This document shows, piece by piece, positions 48,561-61,100 of a stretch of DNA of 64,000 bases. The notes beneath the pieces are model-generated. The model was given only the letters and a program-made list of their open reading frames with translations, did no database searches and was not told the DNA's origin. Within the stretch, counting starts at the first letter, position 1; each line of letters starts with the position of its first letter. This DNA is from Azadirachta indica. Lineage: Eukaryota > Streptophyta > Magnoliopsida > Sapindales > Meliaceae. A program made the position numbers and the translations under genes. The DNA lies in assembly GCA_022749755.1 (NCBI GenBank), contig CM040440.1, forward strand, positions 7,055,269 through 7,119,268. The letters are read 5' to 3'.

Positions 48561-49414
48561 GAAATTGAAGACCAGCTAAGTAAGAAAGCTTTTAGCTTTT
48601 CGAACCTGGTTGTGGAAGTTAAAAACCTTTTTGTGAGAACGTAAAAACGCCCCTAGCTGAAATGGATCTAATTCAAGGCCCTCAATGGCAGCCTGTTTGG
48701 ACTCACGGAGTTTTCTAAACCCGGAGATAAAGGGTGGACAGAAAAACCGGATGGAATTAGATCGGACGGAAATTAGGCCAAAATTGACAGGTTTCATCAA
48801 ATATTTTATGTAATTTATTCTGCTTTTAATTTTTAAAATAAAAACTTTAAAATTTTTGGTTCAATTTTAGTTTTGGTCCACAAAATTTAGATCACACCGA
48901 ATTTATTATTTTTTAATTTTTTTATATGTAAACGACATCGTTTTATTATATTTTTATAAAATGAAATCGTTTGGTACACTGAAAAATTTTTAAAAAATAA
49001 TAAATTTACTTAAAAACAAAACCGACATAAAAATCGAAACGATCAATCCGATTTTAATATATAACCGGCTCGATACTGGTTCGATTTTTTCTTCCTATTT
49101 GGTCTAGTTTCAAAATTTTAATATACAAAATTTTTATGTCTAATCCGATTTTTTAAAAATTCGAATCGATTCAAACCATACCCACCCCTACTTAGATGGA
49201 CACGAGTGAATATTCGTAGGGGTATTATGGTAACTTTAAGATCGGACAAGTAGAGTATACAATAGGATTAACAATATAGGATTAACAATTTTTCTTATAA
49301 AGTTAAAGATTGTAGGGTTTTCGCTCAATATAGTGCAGAAATCGAAATAAATTATTTTAAAATTTAGGAATCAAGTGGGATATGAGTACGAAAATTTGTC
49401 CTTATCATAAAAAA
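48561..49414. other. SEC13 promoter region, no gene seen
   Basis: AT-rich non-coding DNA upstream of SEC13. No ORF with family resemblance is seen. Confidence 0.45.
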
Positions 49415-50490
49415 CAGTAAGGGATGGAAATGATTCTTTTTCCTGAACCTGTCTCTAATTCCCTGAATCCAAATTCAAAATTTACTTAAATAATTACATA
49501 AATATCTATTTTATTTAATAAATAATTATAAAAGTTTTATAGTTTTTATTTTAGTTCAACAAGTCCTTCAAAAAGGTTTATAATTTCTTAATTTAATCAA
49601 TTAACTCCTTTATAAATGATAAATATTTACCAAATTTTCAATTTAATCAATTTAAAAATTATTTTTAAATCATTTTCACAATAACAAATTTGCTAAGATA
49701 ACTAAAAATTAATAAAATTTAATAGTTAAATGATATATTTTTAACAATAAATTAAAAATTGACAATTATATTATCTATTTTTTGTTAAATACTTTAAGTA
49801 TTGTACATCAAGTCAATGAATTTAATATTTTAAATATGTTTTCGTGATACTTAAAATTTTTATCCACGTACTCTTAATTTTGAAAATTATATATATGTAT
49901 ATTAACAAATATAACTAATTAAGTCAATATATATAAATGTGTTCAAATAATCATACAGTAATATTCAATTTGTATAGAGAAAGTTATTGTTAGATTACTG
50001 GTAATGATGATAATAGTTACAATTATTAAATTTGAATTGTTTTAAATTATAAAATTATTTTATATCAATATAATGATTTTAAAATTATTTTTAAATAATT
50101 ATTAAAGATAAAATTATTGTTACATTAATTATTATTATTATTATTATTATTATTAAATTTGAATTGTTTGACATTATAAAATTATTAGTTATAATAGTCA
50201 TAATTATTAAATTTGAATTGTCTTATATTATAAATTTAATAATAATAATAGTTATAAATTATAATTATTGAATTTGAATTATCTCACGTTATAAAATTAT
50301 TAATAGTAATAATAGTTATAATTATTGAATTTGAATTATTTGAGGGCTCATCAAGATCCTATGTCCAAATCCAGAATATCCCCGAGCCATCCCTGATTTA
50401 CCCAAACCGTAGATAGAGTAGAGATAGAGATCCAATATCCAACCAGAGCCGGGGGCGGGGATTGTGGTCCTCGCCCTGTTGCCATCACTG
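49415..50490. mobile_element. Probable hAT-type relic (about 1.08 kb)
   Basis: The left end reads CAGTAAGGGATGG and the reverse complement of the right end reads CAGTGATGGCAA, both resembling plant hAT termini. The 49500-49620 interior (TTTATAGTTTTTATTTTAG, CAACAAGTCCTTC, CAATTAACTCCTTTA) aligns with the left interior of the 17084-19240 element. The right subterminal part (50395-50480) is GC-rich, as in that element. No target duplication is convincing (flanks match at 5 of 8), so the ends are tentative. Confidence 0.55.
50005..50345. repeat. Minisatellite-like array within hAT relic
   Basis: A unit containing ATTRAATTTGAATTRT, a run of TTATAAAATTATT and AATAATAGTTATAA recurs several times with spacing near 55-60 bp (for example around 50205, 50265 and 50325). 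An (ATT)n run at about 50128-50155 interrupts it. Confidence 0.65.
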
Positions 50491-50588
50491 GTATATAATA
50501 TGTCAATGGGGTAACAACACTTTAGTCCCTGAACTTTGGTAAAACAATAAATCAAGACATATTTTAATAGATTTTAATATTTTAATCC

Positions 50589-52475
50589 TTAATGGCAAAA
50601 ATCCTTACAGGGGCCTGACCGGTTCGGGTTGGAGATCGGGGAGGGGTGGCAGTGAAAAAAGCGGGATCGGGTTGGGTTGAAGGCTGAATTTTCAACCCTG
50701 TTTCAAAATCGGGTCGGTGACGGGGACGGGTCTTAATCCCCGGCACGGCCTCGTTTCCCCGCTCCAAACTTTCAATTTAATTGGTTAATTACGGAAACAT
50801 CCATTATATTTGATAAATAATTATAAAAGTTTTACAAATTTTATTTTAGCCAAAAAAGTCCTCTAGAAAACTTTGTAGTTTCAAATTTAGTCAATTAAGT
50901 CCTTTATATTGTAATATAATCATAATTCATAAATTCATAATTATAGAGATGGCAATGGGGCGGGTTAGGGGTGGGGAGACATGCCCTATTCCCCACCCCA
51001 TTTTGTATTTTAACCCCTATTTCTTGCCCTATTTCTTATTAAATTTAATGGGATGGGGATGGAGAATCCTCACACGGAGAATGAGTTCTACATCCCCATA
51101 TCAATTCCCCATTTTATATTATTTTTATAAATTAATTTTAATAATATAAGAATTTAATTAACTTAATAAAAATATTATTAATATATTATTGGAAATATAA
51201 TATAAAGTCTTTTAAATTCTTAACCTTTTATTTTTTATTTGTATATTCTATTTTTTATAACATTAATTCATGACTCAATAATTTTTTATTATTAATTACA
51301 TTTAATTATAATTATAATTTTAGAAATTAAATTATAATATAAAATTATATTTACATATATAAAATTTAATTTATAAATTATAATATATTTATATTATGTT
51401 TTATTAGGGAATAGGATGGGGATGGGGTGGGGAGAGAGGTAAACTAATTCCCGTCCCATTAATAAATTGGAGATTAATTTTTTTCCGTTCCCTATCCCAC
51501 TCACCGTAAATTTATTTGAATTCTCTCCCATTGGGAGTGGATCCCCATAGGTTTGGGGCCCTGTGAGAAATTTTGCCATCTCTACATAATTATTTACAAA
51601 TTTTCAATTTAATTGATTTTAGAATTTTTTAAATCTATTCTCTTAATAAACATTTGCTAAAATAATCAAAACTAATAAAATTAAATAATTTTTAATAATT
51701 AAAATTTAGAACAATAAATTGTAATAAAATAAAAATAATTAATTGATATCAAACAAAATAATAAATTTGCTAATAAATTAATTTTTTAATATAATATTAT
51801 AAGATTAACAAAACAAAAATAAATTTTAAAAGATTTTTTTCTTTTCAGATTTTTTTTACCAAACAAAATATTATATACAAAATTATCAAAAAATAAAAAA
51901 ATCTAAGATTGATTTAATCCATTTCTCTAATTTTATCAATTCAGTTAAATAATTTACTACAATAATTTTTTTCTATTTATATAAGTTAATAAAAATATTA
52001 TAGTAAAATGTATCAATTAAATTTTGATATTTTATTTTAACAAAATTTTTATTAGCTATAATTTGTTTCAATCAAATTAACAATAGTTATCATCTATCCT
52101 ACATTTAACAATTAATTTAAGAAAAAACAAATTTTATACTTTTTTAATCTAATCAATTAGGTCCTTTATGTAATATTATTATATTTTCTTAACATATTAA
52201 ATTCTTACTTATTTATATACATATATATATATATATATATATTTAAAAGAAAAATCCAATGTCTAAAGAAGACCCTTGCCTTTTCACAATCACTTTAAAA
52301 TATTTTTTTACAAAATTATCAAAACATAAAAAGTCCAAGATTAATTTAATATATTTTCTTTAATATGATCAATTCTATTAAAAATTTGATTATAATACAC
52401 CACTATGCTTGTTTATTTTTATATTTATATAGGTTAATAAAAAATTATAATAAATATATTAATCAAATTTGATAT
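50589..52475. mobile_element. hAT-type relic, right end missing, with nested MITE
   Basis: The left end and subterminal region (AATGGCAAAAATCCTTACAGG, then GGCCTGACCGGTTCGG) align directly with 17086 onwards of the 17084-19240 element. The interior continues with the same AT-rich sequence, interrupted by the 641 bp MITE at 50944-51584. An interior block of about 250 bp occurs twice, at about 51840-52090 and 52240-52475, both matching 17410-17650. No right terminus is visible, so the element is truncated or the end is too decayed. Confidence 0.65.
50944..51584. mobile_element. hAT-type MITE with perfect 8 bp target duplication
   Basis: A 641 bp element with perfect 12 bp terminal inverted repeats, TAGAGATGGCAA at the left and TTGCCATCTCTA at the right. 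It is flanked by identical 8 bp repeats CATAATTA at 50936-50943 and 51585-51592. Eight-bp duplication and TAGRGATGGCAA termini are characteristic of the hAT superfamily. GC-rich subterminal parts (GGGGCGGGTTAGGGG and GGATGGGGATGGGGTGGGG) enclose an AT-rich non-coding core. It sits inside an older element of apparently related end sequence, and its intact ends suggest recent insertion. Confidence 0.92.
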
Positions 52476-53590
52476 TAAGTTTTAAACTCATTTATATTAT
52501 ATATTTAAATTCTACAATAACCTTGTGTATCGAACTTTATTTTATGATTATGAAGGATATTATGCTCATTAGACTAGTTCTTAATCACGATTCACTTAAC
52601 AGATATTGAATATTATTATTCTAATTAATATGGATTGGGCTTAGGTTTTATTTAATAATGTGATAACAGTAAATTGTCCAATAAAATTGCATTACATTGC
52701 CTATTTTTAACATATTATAATGAAAAATTGGGGCATTTTAGTGTAGAATATGAATGTTTGTAGCAAAATGCCAAAAAGAAAAAATATGTCATCCAACTTC
52801 AATTCACAATAGTAGTATAAAAAATAAAAATTACAAAATTTATTATTATTAAAAATATTAAGCAGTTCCTTTTACTTTCAATTTCAAGAGCATATATAAT
52901 ATAAAATAATTACAAAATTAAAATTAATAATATCTGTAATAATATAAATTAAATATGTATTTCATTAAATATGTTTCATTTGCATGTCTTATTAACAAGA
53001 TTTAAGTGGCGTAGTGGTTAGTAGGTTGTTCAAACTTTCTGAACTTTCAAGTTCATGTAATTGCAATCTTTTACTCAAATTTAACAAGTCAAATCGATGG
53101 AGAACCGTAACTCAAACTTGACCTCTAAAATTTTTAGGGGCATAATTAACTTTTCATCCTTAACAGTAAAATACCCTAATTTTACTACAGTAAATAGAAA
53201 ATTCAAAGGAAACTCATTTATCTTTCTACTTCCTGTTGGAGAGAAGTCATCAATTTCTCCTCCTTTTTTTGTTTGAAAAAATTGGTTGAAATTCATGAGA
53301 ATTTGCACACTTTCAACATATTCTTGGTGCTTTTTGAAGAAATTGAAATTGAAATTGAAATCGTATTTGAGTGTGAATTTTAGAGATTGCTTGGCAGTTT
53401 TCAATTGCACTTAAACCGGTAAGAATTTTTACTCTTGTTGATAGCACTTATGCATGTATTTGTATGTTATTGATTTTTTATTTTTGGCTAATTTGAGCAA
53501 ACCTTAAAGATCAAGTTTTATATAGGAAATGCTACCTAATCTAAATGATACAACACCAAAAAGAAAGAATCCTTTCTTCTTGCTGATGTA
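52476..53590. other. AT-rich DNA with possible SINE/MULE leader remnants
   Basis: No gene is visible. At 53003-53021 the sequence TGGCGTAGTGGTTAGTAGG resembles a pol III box A, but the expected box B is not convincing. About 53120-53590 (starting near TTTTTAGGGGCATAATTAAC) probably belongs to the 5' non-coding part of the transposase fragment that follows. Confidence 0.35.
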
Positions 53591-53947
53591 GTAGTTGCAG
53601 ATAATGATATAAGTGACATTGTGGTGGAAGATCAAAATATTGACAGCTAAAATGAGTTAAAAGGTGGTGAATCTGATGATGTATTATTAGGCGATCATAG
53701 TAATGAGTATGAAGGGGGTTTATCTGGGGGTGAAAATGATAATGAGGATTATATTTTGGATAGCTTATTTGATGAAGAAAAGGGAGTAAGCAAGATTGTC
53801 AGTTACTTGACTAGGAATTTGCATAAAATAAATATTGAGCAGAAACCTGAGATGAAAGTTGAGTTCTCTTTGACAGATGTAGGGGAATTTAGGGAGCAGT
53901 TAAAGGAGTATGCTAGGATATGCGGATTTGAGCTAAATATGCTTTGA
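53591..53947 (+). pseudogene. MULE transposase N-terminal fragment, broken
   Basis: The reading frame encodes an acidic, Gly/Asp/Asn-rich segment and then a block reading VEFSLTDVGEFREQLKEYA followed by RICGFEL. This is the pattern of the N-terminal DNA-binding region of MuDR-type transposases (an xFxxVxEFRxAVxxYAxxxGF motif). An in-frame TAA at about 53648 interrupts it, and the frame stops at 53947, exactly where sequence homologous to a receptor-kinase gene begins. The catalytic DDE domain is absent. It is a dead remnant; the family call rests on one motif. Confidence 0.6.
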
Positions 53948-54078
53948 GATTTGAATGAGATCAAGGCCTCTTTGTCAGTAACTATGCTTGGAGAATGGGA
54001 AGCTGAATCTACAACTAATAGCCATTTCAAGTATAGAAGAATAGCTAAGCTGACAAAATTTGTTCAATGGAAAACCAA
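53948..54078 (-). pseudogene. Truncated 5' end of an LRR receptor kinase gene
   Basis: The reverse strand matches the beginning of the receptor kinase at 58166-61278. The first 34 nt (from GATTTGAATGAGATCAAGG) are identical to 61151 onwards. The encoded piece VDSASHSPSIVTDKEALISFKS parallels VDSASPSILTDKEALISFKS of the intact gene, with a 6 nt insertion. Only the signal-peptide and LRR-cap start (about 44 codons) remain; the original ATG is changed to TTG at 54076-54078, and the LRR and kinase parts are missing. Similarity continues into the promoter to about 54520. Confidence 0.8.
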
Positions 54079-54520
54079 GGAACTCATATTTGTAACTCGT
54101 GGTCTTGCAATAAATTATGGTTTAAGAGTACGCAGATTCAGAACTTGCACAACAGAATACTTATAACACCACTACCCTGAGGCCAGAACGCGGAGACCTC
54201 AGTGAACTTTGTTATATTCAGTATTAACCCTCCAATAAGCTTTTACTTACAATCCAACTAAAAATATATATATATATATATATATATATTTTCAGTGACC
54301 CGAGTTGGCACGCATCAGTCACTTTTAATGCTTGACATAGAAGCAAATGCTAAAAGTAATAACTTTTAAAAATTTAATAAACATCTTTAATATGACCGTA
54401 TAATTTTTTGGAAAAATTTTAAAGTTCCTTAAAAATCTTTTCGCACTGATATTCATATATAATTTTCATTCGCATAATTTTAAATATTAGTTCAATACAA
54501 TAATTTATATCAGGTAATAC
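54079..54520 (-). other. Duplicated receptor-kinase promoter segment
   Basis: The segment aligns with 61280-61690 upstream of the intact receptor kinase: TTATAACACC at both places, then CTTGACATAGAAGCAAATGC versus CTTAATATAGAAGCAACATT, and AAAGTAATAA. It contains an inserted (TA)n run at about 54263-54289. It is a decayed duplicate and not expected to be functional. Confidence 0.65.
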
Positions 54521-57500
54521 ATTCATAAGATCTAATCAAATTACTTTAACATGTTTCATGGTACAATATTGTTAGATATTTATCCTATTGTCTCAAATAT
54601 TCACGTGATTTTCATCAATCAAAATTGAGATAGAATACTACTCTTCATAAGAACTAGCCGCTGTATTTTAAGATTTAACGAGAGTCTAGTTGTTCTACGA
54701 ATACAAAGAGGCAATTATGAGAGTCTAGTTGCTTTATGAATACAGAGTCAATTGTGACATTGAATTAACATTGAATGCTATAGATAAAGAACAGCATATC
54801 TAAACCACAAAACACCCCATCCCCGTACCAATTTGGATCCAGTCCTGGTCCTTTCCGCCCTTAAAGATGTATTGACACATTGCATTACAGTGTACTAAGA
54901 GGTAAAAAAAAAAAAAAAATTTAGAATTTATTGATAAATTTTTCGAAAGACTATTTCAGCTGTTCATTCTTAATCATATCATGTGCTGTTGGATCCCTAA
55001 AAGTTGATACAAAAAATCATAACTGAATACAAGTACCCCACAGACACAAGGACTTGTATCAATCGATATTTTCATAGTTCAACGCATCTTTCTTCGAGCA
55101 CGTTTGTGCACGGCAGTCTTTATTGGCAGCTGGGTAAACTTCAATGAAAATGAAGCATACATACATACATACATGTATACACATTAATTATTTGCTCTTT
55201 TATTATAATTTAAAACCAAAAATAAATCTCTAATAAAAATGCAACTTGATTTTACTGAAATTATAATTCTTTTTATATTTGATAAAGTATAATATCGAAC
55301 ATGGAAGAATTAAAAAAAATATTTTTAATTTATGTAAAATTGTAAAGTTTACTTTTTAATTTAGTGAAAAGTATTATATAAATAAACAGTACCGTATTTA
55401 TGAACAGTATCGTATGTGAGCACTGAAATACACCGAAAGTACAGTTACTATTTTTTTTATATTTTTTTTACTAATAGGGTTGGTGTTAAGTGGAGAAAGT
55501 TTAAATTTACATAGTGGTTGGTAGGTGGAAAAATTTGTAAAGTAAATTGTGGAATATTTGTGGAAAAGGGTACAAGAAAATCACTATAAATACCTTATCT
55601 CTTTCATCATTCTATCTATCTCAAAATCATCATTTGAAAATTTTTACAAAGAGAGAAATATTAGTTTCTTTTTTGTGTTGTATTTTTCACTTAAAATTGT
55701 TACTACTATTTGCAGGGTTGTTTTTTCTTTATTATTAGAGAGAAAAAAAGTTGTAATCTTAATTTTAAAATAATGAAATATTCCTATACTTACCCGTAAT
55801 TTTTACCCTAATTTCTTTAAGAGTTTTCCACGTAAAATATTTGTGTCGATTTATTTTGCTGTTTTATTTTACTATTTACAGTTATACCTCCTATTTATTA
55901 TTGTTATTTTGATGGATGTTATATCTCCTACATAACATTTATTTTCATTATTTTCTCAATTTTATTATAGTTACAAGTTTTGCTTCGATCTTTAATTTGC
56001 TAACAATTTATTTTCAAATGGATGCATAAATTAATTGTTTATTTCTTTAATTTTATAATATTAATTGCATAAGGGAAGGGGATTGAATAAACGACCACAG
56101 AGGTTAAAATTCAAAGCTAGGATACTTTCTCTAACCTTTTTCTTTCTTTGTTAGACTTTTTCTCTAACTTAAGCTTCAACGAAGAGTTGCCTCATTGATG
56201 GACGAATGATCTTGACAACATTTATTGAATTTATCAACTAACATAAATAAAACTCAATAGAAATTTATTATACATGTAAATTTTGCACGTAATCTTTATA
56301 CTTCAAGTGTTGATGTTTAATTATGATCGTGATGATAATAATAATATTATAATTAAACATCGCGAGCATAATTAAATATCAATAATAATCTCTAACTATT
56401 AAATTAAAGATTAAAGCACACGTTAATCTCATCATAGCTAATCAAATAATAATAAAAGTACTTAACCATTTCAATTTACTCTAAGATTTTATAAAATTTA
56501 CGCAATCTCATAGTAAAATATTATAGAAAAATTAAATAAAAACATGAAGAACTCAGTAAGAATGCCTGCAACACTTCTTCATCGTCTTAATAAAAACGTT
56601 AAGAATGCGATATAACTTTTTTTATTTCTTTTATTTGTTATGATTTTTATTATTATTTTTTTAAAATTATAATAAGATATATAAATTAGATATTTTGAAT
56701 ATATATATATATATATGTATATAAACTTCAGTGGCCGAGTGTAGCAGAGCCCCAAAGGCTCCACAATATTTTTTAAATTTTTATTATAATATTTAAGTTT
56801 TAGATCTATGTTTTAATTTATAATATAGTTTAGTCTTTATACTTTACAAAATTATCTATTTATTTTCTTATTTTATTAATTATTTAATATTTTACCTTTT
56901 AAACATTTTGAGCCCCAATTATTCATTTTTGGCTCCTCCGCTCAAACTATGTCTAATTGGTTCAGAACATTTTATTCATCCAATTCGACCTGGAATGGTT
57001 ACGATCGTTAATTTTGGTAGTACTTGCATATTTGTTCTGTTGTACCACAGTCCAAAATTCTACTCCTCTTTTCGAACAACCAATATTTTTGTTTTATACA
57101 TTGAACAATTCAAAATTCTATGTCCATTCTCAAACGAATCTATTACTTTTTTAGATGTTGACTCGTTATTCTTTTCTCTGCGGATTCCTTTAAATGAAAT
57201 TTGCTGTTTTGCAGTTCAAGTTTGCTCCCAGTCCCAGATGAGACAGACAGCTAGCTAATTAAGTCTCTAATTGAAGAACCCAACCACCTCTCTTCAAAAC
57301 CAACCAAATTAATAGACTGGCCAATTGCATTGTTTTTTAATCCACTTCTTACTTTTTTTTTTTTTTTAATTTTTAAATCATTTAAATTGCTCAAAGAATA
57401 ATAGTTTTGAGTAATGTAAATATAAAATAATTTTAGACTAAAAGAAAAAAATTTACTAATTATTAAACAATTTAAATGTAGTTTTATATGTGATAAAAAA

Positions 57501-58165
57501 TTTTTAAAAAATTCAGATATATATAATGTTATTTACTTTTTTATCTTCACCATTAAATTTTTTAGATCAAATAGTTATTCAATACAAATTCATTTTGAAA
57601 AATAAGAATATTAAAAAACTTGAATATTATTATTCAGGTTTTTATTTTAAATTTAAAAAATTTTAAAATGCACAAATTCTTATAATTGATTTGTGTTAAG
57701 AATTTATTTCTACCGTTCATTAATCGATATTCTTTTTCCACATTTTAAAGTTAGGGATTTGCCAGAATAAGCTAAACCAATTTTATTATGATAATTCAGT
57801 TGAAAAAACATCTATTTTCTTATGTTAAGAAAAAATAAAAATAAAAGAAGTATTCCCACTCTATTAAACTATTCCCTTGCAACCAGGGAGCGAGATGACA
57901 ACAACCAACTCCTGGATGTTTAAGGAATTTCTTCCAATCTTTATATGTAAGCCTAGTTGTCTACAGAATTGACCGTCGCAGAGATCATGTAAAAGATTGG
58001 AAGAAGATTAAAGACGACACTGCACTGTCCATAAACCAAGCTTTACCATAAAACTTAATGGACAGCTGCGCGTAATACTTATTAATTAAGCATCAAGTGT
58101 TCTCGAGTGAGCTTATGTTATTTTACATATACTATGACTACAAATTATTAAAATCTGCAGCTGAT
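54521..58165. other. AT-rich intergenic DNA, no gene seen
   Basis: No supported gene. Simple repeats include (CATA)n at about 55158-55175 and (TA)n at about 56701-56716. Small ORFs at 55547-55773 and 56908-57258 lack domains and sit in AT-rich sequence. The right end (about 57880-58165) includes the receptor-kinase 3' UTR. Confidence 0.5.
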
Positions 58166-61100
58166 TTAGGTACTCTTGGTTTTCTGATTAGGCTCCCTGT
58201 TAAGAAGGGTCTCTCTAGCAATTTTCAGCCTGCGCAGAGCTTCTCTGATGCTAATGCGGTCGTCTGGAGATTCTGCGGTGCAGGAAAGTCCAACTGATCC
58301 AATGATTGTGATCAAACAGTCAAGTTGGTCTTCATTGTCCATCATTGGGAGTTGCAGCTTGGGATCTACCACTTCCGACATGTTCTTGTGGAAAGTTGAT
58401 TCCACCCACCTGACAAGATTTAGCTCTCCAGTAAAACTCTCGTCGATTGGGCTCATCCCTGTAAAAAGTTCCAGTAACATCACTCCGAAGCTGTATATAT
58501 CTCCAGCAGTTGATGGCTTTTCACCTAAACCATATTCTGCATCACGCATATGTGATAGCTTAGTAAACAAAATTTCATTAATAATATAGTCTGTTTCTAG
58601 TAATTCAATTGGTGATGGGAATTGTTATGACACTAACCTGGAGGTATGTAACCAATTGAACCCTTTAAAACATGTGTGGAGCTGATGGAAGATTGATTTT
58701 CCCTTCTCTCCAGCAGCAACCTCGCCAACCCAAAATCTGCTACCTTCGCAGTCATTTCTTCATCCAGAAGAATGTTTCCTGGCTTCAAATCACAGTGTAC
58801 AATTGGAATTTCACAGTCGTGGTGAAGGTAGTCCAGCGCAGTGGCGATATCGATGGCTATGTTCAATCTCTCCACAAAATTAAGTCCGTTACCATTTTCA
58901 TCCTTCCTGTTGCCATGAATCCAGTCTCCCAAGCTTCCATTACGAAGGAATTCATAAACTAAAGCTAGAAAATCCTTGTTTCTGAAGTCCAAGCTCGAGC
59001 ATGATGTGATCAATTTAACAAGATTACGATGCCTTATGTTTCTCAAAGCTTCACATTCGGCAAGGAAGCTCTTCCAACATCCAGTCCTTTCAATGTCAAG
59101 GACCTTGATAGCGACACTTACCCCTTCTCTAAGACGCCCTTTGTACACTGATCCAAAGCTCCCACTTCCAATGAGATTTTCACGGCTAAAATTTCCAGTC
59201 GCTTGGCGGAGCTCATCATATGGAATCATTTGAGGGGTACCTTTTAATAATTCAGGAACTCGGATGCCCTCAGTTTTTCTTTTCCTTGTTATAATCAGCC
59301 AGACAATCGGAAAACAAACTACTATTGCTGCCATGACGGGGACTATAATATAAAACTTGATTAGTCTTCCACGACTTTTAGGGTTCTGACAGCGCAAATG
59401 CAAGCAAAGCTTAGGATTGCCTTCTAAATGGACATTAGATGTATTTCTAAAAATTCCTCCATGGGGAATTATTCCTTCTAGATTATTGAATGAGAGGTTC
59501 AGAGACCGAAGGGCCCGTAGGTTTTGGAGGTCAGAAGGAATGGGGCCAGAAAGTTGGTTGGCGGAGAGGTCTATAACTTCCAAGCTTTGCACTTCTGACA
59601 GGGCATTTGGAATAGGGCCTGAAAGCATATTGTTAACCATCAGTAGTTCCTCCAAGCTTTTACAACTTCTGAAGGTGTTTGGGATGTTACCAGACAGGCG
59701 GTTGTCTGAAAGGTCGATAGCAGCAACATTTTCCAGAAATCCTACTTCTTGAGGCAAAGGTCCATCAAGGTGGTTCTTAGACAGATTCATGATGGTGGTC
59801 AAGCTCCGAAGATTTAGAATCTCTTTAGGTATGCTTCCTGTAAGCCTGTTGTTGGACAAGTCCATGGAAAGTAGACTCTGACAGTTTCTGAACGTACTCG
59901 GTATTTCGCTCGCCAATTCATTTCCTGATAAATCAATTTGGTTTAGTTTTCTGAGATTACCAAACGAATTCGGAATACTGCCTGAGATTTGATTTCCAGC
60001 CAAACCCAGAAATTGCAGTTCATCTAATTGGCCTATTTCAGCCGGTATCTCACCAGAGATTGCATTGTAGCTCATATCTAGTAAAGTCACGCTCGTGAGA
60101 AGACCGCTGGAGGTCGGAATTTTACCGTCAATACGATTTCCTCCCATGTATAACTTTGACAGCACCTTGGAAAGGTTGCCAACGGATTCTGGAATCGCAC
60201 CTTCTAAAAAATTGCCATCAAAGGCAAGGAATTTGAGACGAGTGCTGTTTGTCAAAGAAGTAATGAATGAAAGACCATCATCTCCCGAGCTAACTATCTT
60301 GTTGAAGCCGATATTATACATCTGCAGGAAAGGGAGATTCCCCAAACCTGGTGGCACTGTTCCCTCCAGAAGATTGTGCGCCATGCGGATAATTTGAATA
60401 TTCGTGAGGTTGTGCAAGGATCCTGGAATTTTTCCAGTAAATTTGTTGAAACAGAAATTGAAAACCAAAAGATTTGGGAGTTTATTCCCAACATCCTGTG
60501 GAATTTTTCCCCATAGTTGATTTGCAGCTAGACCCAAATAAACTAGAGAAGACATGTTGTAAATTGAGGAAGGAACAGTACCATAGAGATTATTAATGGT
60601 GAGATCAAGAACTTTCAAGTTTCCGAGACGACCTAAGTCACTGGGAATCATACCGGTAAGGTTATTGGTGCCTAAGTTTAAAGTAGTAAGTGAGGAAAGA
60701 TTTGCTAAGGATGGCGGAATCGCTCCGGAAAGAAGATTTCTCGCCAAGTTCAAAACTTGAAGATTTCTAAGATGGCTGAGTTCTTCAGGAACTCTTCCTG
60801 TAATCATATTTGTCATCAAGTCAAGGAGCTTGAGATCAGTCAACTTGCTTATGTTCAGTGGTATCCCACCATTTAAGCTGTTGGAGCTGATGTTCAGAAC
60901 TCTCAAGCGAAAAAGATTACCAATTTGGCTTGGAAGAGTTCCTGTAAGTTGGTTGTTTTGAAGTTGAAGTGAACGAAGGAAAGAGACGTTGCCAATATGA
61001 GGGCTTATCGTTCCCGCAAGGCCGAACCCTGAAAGATTGAGTGCAATCACTCTCCTGCCAAAGTTGTTGCAAATAACTCCATTCCAGTCGCAAGGAGACG

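Noticed and set aside
53003..53060. tRNA gene or SINE (box A-like TGGCGTAGTGGTTAGTAGG)
   Set aside because: No acceptor stem or convincing box B is present; at most a decayed SINE remnant.
53081..53410. 109-codon minus-strand ORF rich in Phe/Asn
   Set aside because: Low-complexity translation of AT-rich sequence antisense to the likely leader of the MULE fragment.
56908..57258. 116-codon plus-strand ORF
   Set aside because: Phe/Ile/Leu-rich chance translation with an overlapping second frame; no family resemblance.
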